Shown: positions 1 through 5,378 of the stretch, one piece after another
Layout of the letters: every line of letters begins with the position of its first letter
Position numbering within the stretch: the first letter of the stretch is position 1
Assembly: GCA_013202515.1 (NCBI GenBank)
Contig: JABMRN010000291.1
Location: 1 to 6,188 of the forward strand
Length of the DNA stretch: 6,188 nucleotides
Origin: Candidatus Omnitrophota bacterium
GTDB taxonomy: Bacteria; Omnitrophota; Gorgyraeia; JABMRN01
Direction of reading: 5' to 3'
Made by a program: the position numbers and the translations under genes
Notes under the pieces: model-generated
Told to the model about the DNA's origin: nothing
Databases searched by the model: none
Seen by the model: the letters and a program-made list of their open reading frames with translations, nothing else

Positions 1-44
1 AAGATCTGATTGAGCAGCCTAAAACCAATTCGTCTTTCATCCAT
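1..44 (-). CDS. 5' end of a divergent gene, product unknown (partial)
   Basis: Read on the minus strand, a strong Shine-Dalgarno sequence AAGGGAGG (57 to 50) is followed five bases later by ATG at 44-42. An open frame then runs off the left edge and starts MDERRIGFRLLNQI. A second ATG at 40-38 in another frame has nine-base spacing and is also open (MKDELVLGC...), so the frame is not settled; the first is preferred for its closeness to the SD. Only about 14 codons are visible and no family can be recognised. A promoter facing this way lies just upstream, which supports a real gene transcribed leftward, divergent from the rest of the window. Confidence 0.55.
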   Translation of the reverse strand, partial: MDERRIGFRLLNQI

Positions 45-65
45 AAAAACCTCCCTTACAAACCT

Positions 66-93
66 AATATAACACATAAATCAAACCTGACAA
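66..93 (-). promoter_or_regulatory. Probable sigma70-type promoter for the divergent left gene
   Basis: On the minus strand, TTGTCA (93-88) and TATATT (71-66) are separated by 16 bp, and the -10 is preceded by TGT, giving an extended -10 (TGn). Transcription would start near position 59-60, leaving a leader of about 15 bases that includes the AAGGGAGG ribosome binding site. The hexamers are close to, but not identical with, the consensus. Confidence 0.5.
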
Positions 94-155
94 GTTCGCG
101 CTACTCGCTAAGAACAGACTAATGTTAAGCATCAAAAAAGTTAGCTTATAGTTGA

Positions 156-184
156 TTGACATCAGCATTTGTTTGTAGTATAAT
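156..184 (+). promoter_or_regulatory. Perfect-consensus sigma70 promoter
   Basis: TTGACA at 156-161 and TATAAT at 179-184 are both exact consensus hexamers with the optimal 17-bp spacer. Transcription should start around 190-192, giving a leader of about 33 bases before the ATG at 225. A palindrome GTTAAC (188-193) sits at the expected start site. It is the best promoter in the window and points at the small membrane protein gene, and possibly at everything downstream if nothing terminates between 555 and 649. Confidence 0.8.
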
Positions 185-224
185 GTTGTTAACCGTTTAG
201 AAAGCTAGTAAGGCAAAAATACTG

Positions 225-554
225 ATGGAATATAAAACCGTAATAGAAATCATAAGCGAAGCAAAAAATTCACACGATGCAGCTGACATCGCGGGCGAGT
301 ATCTCAGAGGATCGCTTGATACCGGTGTTCAGATGAAGTCTACATCAAGGCCTCTTAAGAGATATAAGGTCTCACGTATCATTTTGTTTGTTTTGATGAT
401 TCTATCCATAGTTAGCGTAACTACCTATAAAATCAATAAAAACCTTCCCATCCTAAAGATTCCATCAAAAAATGTATGCGCTATACAGCCACCATTAAAA
501 ACCTTCACGGCGGGCAAAGAATTATCAGACTGCCTGGAAGACCATAGGAAGTAG
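225..554 (+). CDS. Small single-pass membrane protein, unknown function
   Basis: The protein has 109 residues and I do not recognise its family. Residues 1-36 are polar and look helical. A basic stretch (R42, K45, R46, K48, R51) follows, then one hydrophobic segment at about 51-67 (IILFVLMILSIVSV core). A C-terminal tail of about 40 residues carries two cysteines, C85 and C103. Positive charges before the segment predict the N-terminus inside and the tail outside, where the cysteines could form a disulfide; this is inference. There is no signal peptidase or lipobox motif. The start ATG has only a modest AAGG (210-213) 11 bases upstream. It lies 34-45 bases below a perfect-consensus promoter, which is the main argument that it is expressed. 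It could be a single-pass anchor or regulator, but nothing in the sequence fixes a role. Confidence 0.7.
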   Translation: MEYKTVIEIISEAKNSHDAADIAGEYLRGSLDTGVQMKSTSRPLKRYKVSRIILFVLMILSIVSVTTYKINKNLPILKIPSKNVCAIQPPLKTFTAGKELSDCLEDHRK

Positions 555-610
555 CATACTTCTAGTTTATCCTTAGTTAAATTCTGACTTAAAATCACTC
601 CATTTTAGGC

Positions 611-639
611 TTGCCTATATTATAATATTATGATATATT
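611..639 (+). promoter_or_regulatory. Possible promoter immediately upstream of the YbhN-like gene
   Basis: TTGCCT (611-616) and TATATT (634-639) are 17 bp apart, matching consensus at 4/6 and 5/6. This would place the transcript start at about 645-650, on or next to the ATG at 650. An exact TATAAT at 621-626 is an alternative -10 but lacks a good -35 at the right distance. Positions 622-631 form a perfect AT-only palindrome (ATAATATTAT), so chance -10 matches are easy here and confidence is limited. Confidence 0.4.
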
Positions 640-649
640 ATCGCTCTAT

Positions 650-1627
650 ATGAATAGAACATTAGCTTCTATTGCTAAATTCGTAGTTAGCATTTCCCTG
701 ATAGGTATCCTTTTATGGTTTATGAGGGGAAAATACGGCATTATTGTAAGTGAGTTAAGAAATACCAACCTAATGCTTTTTTTCTTAGCATTTCTTCTTT
801 TCTGTACAAATATCATTTTTATAACTTTGCGGCTTGACGCCCTTCTTTTGGGTGAAGGTATAAGAATGCCTTTCATAAGATTAATGGAGTTAAACTTTAT
901 GGGGTATTTCTTTAACAATTTTATGCCTTCAGCTGTAGGTGGTGATATTGTGAAGGCCTATTATACGGGTATATCCACCGGCCAAAAAACAAAGTCCTAT
1001 GTTACAGTTTTCATGGATAGATTTGCTGGATTACTTTCCTTCGCGCTGATAGGGTTGGTAGCAATGCTTTTGGGCTGGAAAACCGTTGTCGATCAATCTA
1101 TAAGAATCTCAGTTCTGACCTTTGTTGGATTAATTCTAATTGTTGCGGTTGCTTCATTAAATGCGAAAATCGCCGGATTTATTACTCGCATTTTATCTAA
1201 GATTAAAATCATGAATATAGGGCATAAACTGACAGAACTTTACCAGCTTATGCATAACTATAGGAATAAAAGAATATTACTTATAAGGGCAATACTGATT
1301 TCTGTTATAGGGCAGGCATTCTATTTTATAGTTGTTTACATATTGTTTAAATCCGTTGGTCTTAAAGTACCTTTTCGGGTTATTTTTCTAGTTATGCCGA
1401 TTGTAAGCGTCGTAAGTATGCTGCCATCTATCGGCGGCTTGGGTTTACGGGAAGGTGCCATTGTATTCTTTTTTGCCCCCATCGTAGGTACGGAAAGGGC
1501 CTTTGGCGTCAGCATATTGCTGTTGGCAATTCTTTTCTTAATAAGTATAATAGGTGGTATAATATATATCAGTAGCCCACAATTTAGATCAATAAAAATC
1601 CGCGAAAATAATAAATTTTCCGGTTAA
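650..1627 (+). CDS. YbhN/AglD-type multi-pass membrane protein (lysylphosphatidylglycerol synthase transmembrane-like family)
   Basis: This 325-residue integral membrane protein has about seven or eight hydrophobic segments, at roughly 7-25, 41-60, 120-142, 153-170, 211-233, 243-260 and 268-308. It carries the conserved motifs of the UPF0104/COG0392 family, whose fold is shared with the flippase half of MprF: FNNFMPSAVGGD (residues 88-99), MDRFAG (122-127) and PSIGGLGLREGA (259-270). Family members are thought to move or handle lipid-linked substrates in the inner membrane. There is no C-terminal lysyl-transferase domain, so it is not a complete MprF, and the substrate cannot be read from sequence. 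The start at 650 is the first start codon after an in-frame TAA at 623, apart from poor candidates such as TTA; it has no Shine-Dalgarno sequence, unlike most genes downstream. The stop lies 17 bases before the zinc-ribbon gene. Confidence 0.85.
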   Translation: MNRTLASIAKFVVSISLIGILLWFMRGKYGIIVSELRNTNLMLFFLAFLLFCTNIIFITLRLDALLLGEGIRMPFIRLMELNFMGYFFNNFMPSAVGGDIVKAYYTGISTGQKTKSYVTVFMDRFAGLLSFALIGLVAMLLGWKTVVDQSIRISVLTFVGLILIVAVASLNAKIAGFITRILSKIKIMNIGHKLTELYQLMHNYRNKRILLIRAILISVIGQAFYFIVVYILFKSVGLKVPFRVIFLVMPIVSVVSMLPSIGGLGLREGAIVFFFAPIVGTERAFGVSILLLAILFLISIIGGIIYISSPQFRSIKIRENNKFSG

Positions 1628-1644
1628 ATTAAGGAAACCACATA

Positions 1645-1815
1645 GTGGATAAAGAGTTGTTAGAGATGCTTGCCTGCCCTTCCTGTAAGGGAGATGTTCG
1701 CCTAGAGGACGAAAGAATCGTATGCATTAAATGCAGTCTACGCTATCCCATTAAAGATGGTATTCCGGTAATGCTAATTGATGAGGCAGAAAAGCCTAAA
1801 AATTGGAGAAAATGA
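1645..1815 (+). CDS. Trm112-like zinc-ribbon protein (YcaR family)
   Basis: This short gene of 56 codons starts with GTG and is preceded by AAGGA (1631-1635) nine bases upstream. Its sequence begins with LLEMLACPSC, has two Cys-x2-Cys pairs (C11/C14 and C27/C30) that should bind one zinc ion, and then the motif YPIKDGIPVML (residues 34-44). This is the layout of the Trm112p-like family, including bacterial YcaR, in which the second half reads FP-x-RDGIP. Archaeal and eukaryotic Trm112 proteins are activating partners of methyltransferases; the role of the short bacterial versions is poorly known. The TGA stop overlaps the ATG of aroQ by one base (or four if aroQ starts at 1812), so the two are probably translationally coupled. 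Its partner, if any, cannot be named from this window. Confidence 0.82.
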   Translation: MDKELLEMLACPSCKGDVRLEDERIVCIKCSLRYPIKDGIPVMLIDEAEKPKNWRK

Positions 1816-2252
1816 TGAAGAAGATACTTGTTATACACGGCCCGAATCTGAACCTTTTAGGAAAGCGCGAAGTAGATATTTACGGCAAAACCAGCATAGA
1901 CCAGATTAATAAAGAATTGACGGCTGTTGCAGATTCAAAGAAGGTAGAGCTTTCAGTTTTCCAGTCGAACCATGAAGGTGAGATAGTGGATAGAATCGGC
2001 GAAGCTAAGGCAAAGGGATTTGGTGCGATAGTTATTAATCCCGCAGCCTACACCCACACAAGCGTAGCAATAAGAGATGCCGTGAGTGCATGTGATATAC
2101 CGGTCGTAGAGGTGCATCTTTCAAACATCTATCAGAGGGAAGAGTTCAGGCATACTTCACTTATTGCCCCTGTTGCAAAAGGACAGATATCGGGATTTGG
2201 AAAAAAGAGTTACATGTTGGGGCTTGAGGCCGCGATAGAGCTTTTAGGATAA
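1815..2252 (+). CDS. aroQ: 3-dehydroquinate dehydratase, type II
   Basis: AroQ catalyses reversible trans-dehydration of 3-dehydroquinate to 3-dehydroshikimate in the shikimate pathway, in the cytoplasm; type II enzymes are dodecamers. The 145-residue length is normal. The N-terminal signature HGPNLNLLG (8-16) is present, along with the expected active-site residues: R18 and Y23 of the flexible lid (Y23 as the essential tyrosine), N75 and H81 in INPAAYTH, H101 in EVHLSN and R112 in EEFRH. The start is chosen at 1815 because GGAG (1805-1808) is then six bases away and the protein begins MKKILVIHGPN as in most homologues; ATG at 1812 is three bases from the SD and TTG at 1803 would precede it. 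The gene follows the zinc-ribbon gene by overlap and precedes the M24 peptidase by ten bases, an order known from B. subtilis (yqhS-yqhT). Confidence 0.96.
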   Translation: MKKILVIHGPNLNLLGKREVDIYGKTSIDQINKELTAVADSKKVELSVFQSNHEGEIVDRIGEAKAKGFGAIVINPAAYTHTSVAIRDAVSACDIPVVEVHLSNIYQREEFRHTSLIAPVAKGQISGFGKKSYMLGLEAAIELLG

Positions 2253-2262
2253 CGGGTACAGA

Positions 2263-2928
2263 TTGGCCGTTCTTAAAAATAAAAGACAGATTAGGATCCT
2301 TAAGAAGGCGGCAAAGATAACCGTAGAGATCTTTGATATAGTATCTAAGAAAGTAAAAGTCGGCGCACGCGAGAAGGATATAGTAGCCGAGATAGAGTCC
2401 GAGATAAGGCGAAGGGGATTAAGAAGGTCATTTAGGACTATCGTTGCAGGTGGGCCCAATGCAGCTAAACCGCATGCAAAGCCGACAAGAAGACGCCTTA
2501 AATCAAAAGAGGCAGTAGTCATTGATTTTGGTGTCATTTATAAGGGGTACCATTCGGATATGACTAGAACCCTTCTCTTGGGCAGGGTAAAGCCAAAGAT
2601 GAGGCTTTTATACACGACAGTTCTTGTTGCGCAACGAAGGGTAATAAAGAAAGTAAAGGCTGGCGTTAGGATCTCAGATGTAGTAAGAGACGCCAATAGC
2701 TATATCCGAAATAAGGGTCTCGGTAAATATATACTGCATTCATTGGGCCACGGGATAGGCCTAAAGATTCATGAGGCACCGAAATTGTCTGAGAAAAACA
2801 AAAAAATATTAAGAAAAGGAATGGTCTGTACAATCGAGCCAGGGCTTTATATAAAGGGAGTCGGCGGAGTGAGGATAGAAGACATGGTTTTGATCGGTAA
2901 GAGGTGGGGGGAGGTTTTAACAAGATGA
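2263..2928 (+). CDS. M24 metallopeptidase, aminopeptidase P-like, catalytic domain only
   Basis: The protein would remove N-terminal residues, probably from Xaa-Pro peptides, using two metal ions. All five M24 metal ligands are present: D88 (VVIDFG), D99 (SDMTRT), H163 (LGHGIG), E192 (TIEPGLY) and E206 (VRIEDM). The auxiliary histidines H71 and H170 are also kept. The segment AGGPNAAKPHA resembles aminopeptidase P (Xaa-Pro dipeptidase) rather than methionine aminopeptidase, which has a VNEEVVHG stretch instead. At 221 residues it lacks the N-terminal creatinase-like domain of about 130 residues found in PepP/YqhT. The only sensible start is TTG at 2263; an in-frame TAG at 2245-2247 precedes it and there is no strong Shine-Dalgarno site, so it may depend on re-initiation after aroQ. 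It is unusually basic (53 K/R against 18 D/E). Its stop overlaps the efp start (ATGA). True substrate is uncertain. Confidence 0.85.
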   Translation: MAVLKNKRQIRILKKAAKITVEIFDIVSKKVKVGAREKDIVAEIESEIRRRGLRRSFRTIVAGGPNAAKPHAKPTRRRLKSKEAVVIDFGVIYKGYHSDMTRTLLLGRVKPKMRLLYTTVLVAQRRVIKKVKAGVRISDVVRDANSYIRNKGLGKYILHSLGHGIGLKIHEAPKLSEKNKKILRKGMVCTIEPGLYIKGVGGVRIEDMVLIGKRWGEVLTR

Positions 2929-3482
2929 TTTCTCCCAAACGATTTGGAAACGGCCAATGTGTAATATTAGACGGCTCTCTTTACGTGGTGCTTTCTACAC
3001 AGCATAAGAGGACTGCCCAGAGGGGAGCTGTTGTACGAACAAAACTACGAAATGTCAAAACAGGGCTGGTTAACGAATTTAATCTTAGCCCGGATTCTTT
3101 GTATGAACAGGCCTTCATTGAGAGAAAGACAATGCAGTTTTTGTATCATGACGATGAGATGTATCATTTCATGGACCATAAGACTTTTGAACAATTCCAG
3201 CTTCCGAAACAACTTCTAGGTGATTCAGTAATTTTTTTAAAGGAAAACACTGATATAACAGTGGATTTTTACGAAGATAAACCCATAGGCATTGAACTAC
3301 CTATTTTTATTGAATTGGAGGTAACCTATACTGAGCCCGGGATGCGTGGCGATACAGCTAAAGGAGGCTCTAAGCCTGCTAACTTGGAAACCGGCGCCAT
3401 GGTAAAGGTTCCTCTTTTTATAAATCAGGGAGACAAAGTAAGGATAGATACTCGTACAGGTCAATATGTCGGAAGGGCATAA
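2925..3482 (+). CDS. efp: Elongation factor P with a non-lysine tip
   Basis: EF-P enters the ribosomal E site and helps form peptide bonds in consecutive prolines. The 185-residue length and three beta-barrel domains (about 1-62, 65-126 and 129-185) are normal. Supporting motifs are YHDDEMYHFMD (74-84), LEVTYTEPG (131-139), RGDTAKGGSKPA (141-152) and the end KVRIDTRTGQYVGRA. ATG at 2925 is chosen over an in-frame GTG at 2904 because GGAGG (2910-2914) lies ten bases before it, the N-terminus then matches homologues, and ATGA overlaps the stop of the peptidase gene. The tip loop is odd: the usual K-P-G-K-G is R-T-A-Q-R (29-33), so the position of the modifiable lysine (K34 in E. coli, K32 in B. 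subtilis) is Gln32 and the next residue is Arg33. The loop has canonical length, so this is substitution, not deletion. Confidence 0.95.
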   Translation: MISPKRFGNGQCVILDGSLYVVLSTQHKRTAQRGAVVRTKLRNVKTGLVNEFNLSPDSLYEQAFIERKTMQFLYHDDEMYHFMDHKTFEQFQLPKQLLGDSVIFLKENTDITVDFYEDKPIGIELPIFIELEVTYTEPGMRGDTAKGGSKPANLETGAMVKVPLFINQGDKVRIDTRTGQYVGRA

Positions 3483-3523
3483 GCGGTTTTATAAAAACAT
3501 AGAGAAATAAGGAGTTTAACGTA

Positions 3524-3967
3524 ATGAACAAGAAAAAAATAGAAGAAATTTTAGAGTTAATGGAAAAACACGGCTTAAACGAGATCGATATTGAGGAAGA
3601 GGGTGTAAGGATACACCTTAAGAAAGGCCATGGCGGGGTAGTTGAACGCATAAAAGAAGAGGTTGTTTTATCGAAAGCCGCTTCTGGTGCGCCTACAACA
3701 GCGCCAGAGACAAAACGCGCAGCAAAAAACCTCATAGAGATAAAATCACCCATGGTAGGCACATTCTATAAATCACCCTCTCCCGATGCCCCTTCGTATG
3801 TTGAAGTTGGTTCAAGCATAAAGGAAGGGGATGTCCTCTGCGTAATAGAGGCAATGAAGCTCATGAACGAGATAAAGGCAGAGGTAAATGGAAAGATAGC
3901 AGATGTTCTAGTAGAAAACGGCGAGCCTATTGAGTTTGGTCAGGTGTTATTTCTTGTGGAGCAATAA
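3524..3967 (+). CDS. accB: Biotin carboxyl carrier protein of acetyl-CoA carboxylase
   Basis: AccB carries the biotin that AccC carboxylates and that the carboxyltransferase (AccA/AccD, not in this window) uses to make malonyl-CoA, the first committed step of fatty acid synthesis. The 147-residue protein has a typical N-terminal helix (about 1-34) that ends with the VRIHLKK strand. A short Ala/Pro/Thr-rich linker follows (about 52-66), then the biotinyl domain (about 70-147). The signature EAMKLMNEI is at 109-117, with K112 as the biotinylated lysine, and the SPMVGTFY motif at 75-82. The start has TAAGGAG (3508-3514) nine bases upstream. The gene is followed after two bases by accC, as is usual in bacteria, and preceded by efp after 41 bases. 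Confidence 0.97.
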   Translation: MNKKKIEEILELMEKHGLNEIDIEEEGVRIHLKKGHGGVVERIKEEVVLSKAASGAPTTAPETKRAAKNLIEIKSPMVGTFYKSPSPDAPSYVEVGSSIKEGDVLCVIEAMKLMNEIKAEVNGKIADVLVENGEPIEFGQVLFLVEQ

Positions 3968-3969
3968 AA

Positions 3970-5316
3970 ATGTTTAGTAAGATATTGATAGCAAATCGCG
4001 GTGAAGTAGCCTTACGTATAATCAGGGCTTGCAAGGAGCTCGGTGTAAGGACCGTTGCCATTTATTCTGAGGCTGATGTTACGAGCCTTCATGTCAAATT
4101 TGCGGATGAGGCCATTTGTGTGGGTAAGGCCCCCGCTTTAAGCAGCTATCTCAACATACCGAATATTATAAGTGCAGCCGAAATTGCCGATGTAGAAGCA
4201 ATTCATCCGGGTTATGGATTTCTTGCTGAGGACGCCCATTTTGCTGAGATATGTGAATCGTGTAACATAAAATTTATCGGTCCTACCCCTGAAAACATAC
4301 GTCTTATGGGCGATAAGATGCTCGCCAAAGAGACAATGAGAAAAGCAGGTCTTCCTATTATTCCCGGATCTAAAGATCTTGTTAACACAAAAGAGGAAGC
4401 CTTAAAGGTTGCGAAAAAGCTTAAATACCCCGTTATAATAAAGGCTTCAGCAGGAGGCGGTGGCAAAGGGATGAGGGTCTGTCATAACGATGTCAGGCTT
4501 ATAGGCGCCTTCCTTACTGCTCAACGAGAGGCCGAGGCTGCTTTTGGTAATGCCAATGTTTATATTGAGAAGTATATAGATAAGCCCCGGCACATAGAAT
4601 TCCAGATATTGGCCGATCAACATGGCCGTATTGTACATCTTGGGGAGAGGGATTGTAGCATCCAAAGGCGCCACCAGAAGTTAATAGAAGAATCGCCTTC
4701 GCCAATGTTTAGCAACAAATTAAGAAAAAAAATGGGTGAACTTGCCGTTAAGGGCGCAAGGTCGGTTAATTACGTTAACGCTGGCACGATAGAGTTTTTG
4801 CTTGATAAGAACGATAATTTTTATTTCATGGAGATGAACACCCGCATACAAGTTGAGCATCCGGTAACGGAGATGATAACAGGCAGAGATCTTATTAAGG
4901 ACCAGATTAGGATTGCTACAGGTGAAAAACTAAACTTGAAGCAGGAAGAGATAAAGTTTGAGGGAAGCGCTATTGAATGCAGAATTTATGCCGAAGACCC
5001 TGATAATGATTTTAGGCCTTCGCCCGGAAAGATATCTAAACTAAATCTGCCAGGCGGAAGAGGTATAAGAGTAGATACTCACGTCTACCAGGGTTACGAG
5101 GTCTCCCCTTATTATGATTCAATGATAGCAAAGCTGATTTCGTATGCCCCGACAAGACGCGGTGCAATAGGCATCATGCAAAGGTCTTTGGATGAATTCA
5201 TAGCCGAACCGATTAAAACAACAGCAGCTTTCAATAAACATATATTTGATAATCCGGCTTTTTTACGCGGAAAGTTTTCAACAGATTTTATAGAAAAGCT
5301 ATTTGAGAAAAAATAA
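3970..5316 (+). CDS. accC: Biotin carboxylase subunit of acetyl-CoA carboxylase
   Basis: AccC is the ATP-grasp enzyme that carboxylates biotin on AccB using bicarbonate and ATP. Its 448 residues match the family (E. coli, 449). The N-terminal domain begins KILIANRGEVALRI and contains AIHPGYGFLAE (77-87). The ATP-grasp region has K116, K158 and the glycine loop AGGGGKGM (161-168), then H208, K237 in RRHQK, E275 and E288. The active-site segment EMNTRIQVEHPVTE (288-301) carries R292, Q294, V295 and E296; R338 in ECRIYAEDP completes the set. All residues known to bind ATP, metal or bicarbonate are therefore kept. GGAG (3958-3961) inside the end of accB lies eight bases before the ATG, so the pair is likely co-translated at fixed ratio. 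The sequence is not fused to other domains, unlike acyl-CoA or pyruvate carboxylases. Confidence 0.98.
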   Translation: MFSKILIANRGEVALRIIRACKELGVRTVAIYSEADVTSLHVKFADEAICVGKAPALSSYLNIPNIISAAEIADVEAIHPGYGFLAEDAHFAEICESCNIKFIGPTPENIRLMGDKMLAKETMRKAGLPIIPGSKDLVNTKEEALKVAKKLKYPVIIKASAGGGGKGMRVCHNDVRLIGAFLTAQREAEAAFGNANVYIEKYIDKPRHIEFQILADQHGRIVHLGERDCSIQRRHQKLIEESPSPMFSNKLRKKMGELAVKGARSVNYVNAGTIEFLLDKNDNFYFMEMNTRIQVEHPVTEMITGRDLIKDQIRIATGEKLNLKQEEIKFEGSAIECRIYAEDPDNDFRPSPGKISKLNLPGGRGIRVDTHVYQGYEVSPYYDSMIAKLISYAPTRRGAIGIMQRSLDEFIAEPIKTTAAFNKHIFDNPAFLRGKFSTDFIEKLFEKK

Positions 5317-5322
5317 TATTTG

Positions 5323-5344
5323 CCCTAACGCAAGGCGTTTTGGG
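5323..5344 (+). other. Imperfect stem-loop between accC and the AmaP-like gene
   Basis: CCC-T-AACGC pairs with GCGTT-TT-GGG around a three-base AAG loop, giving an 8-bp stem with one internal mismatch. No run of T follows it, so it is not a standard intrinsic terminator. It could mark RNA processing or modulate the ratio of upstream to downstream genes, or be chance; the spacer here (62 bp) is the longest within the run of genes from 1645 onward. Confidence 0.3.
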
Positions 5345-5378
5345 ATCATGTTCTGTTTCGCAAAAATTGGAGGATAGT

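Noticed and set aside
617..640. AT-only palindromic stretch as terminator of the 225-554 gene
   Set aside because: The palindrome at 622-631 has no GC stem and no loop, so it cannot act as an intrinsic terminator; it fits better as promoter sequence.
646..918. Minus-strand open frame of 90 codons opposite the YbhN-like gene
   Set aside because: It is antisense to a clear membrane protein with conserved motifs, has low-complexity content and no plausible ribosome binding site or family.
2904..2924. Upstream GTG as efp start
   Set aside because: It would add seven residues encoded by the Shine-Dalgarno region itself (GGGGGGAGG); ATG at 2925 matches the usual EF-P N-terminus and gives an ATGA overlap.
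3031..3219. Plus-strand 62-codon frame inside efp
   Set aside because: It lies in another frame of a well-supported EF-P gene and has no ribosome binding site of note.
3418..3762. Minus-strand open frame across the efp-accB junction
   Set aside because: Both real genes on the plus strand carry strong family motifs; the antisense product shows no recognisable domain.
5340..5378. Upstream TTG as start of the AmaP-like gene
   Set aside because: It lies in the arm of the stem-loop, lacks a ribosome binding site, and would include the strong SD at 5367-5375 within the coding region.
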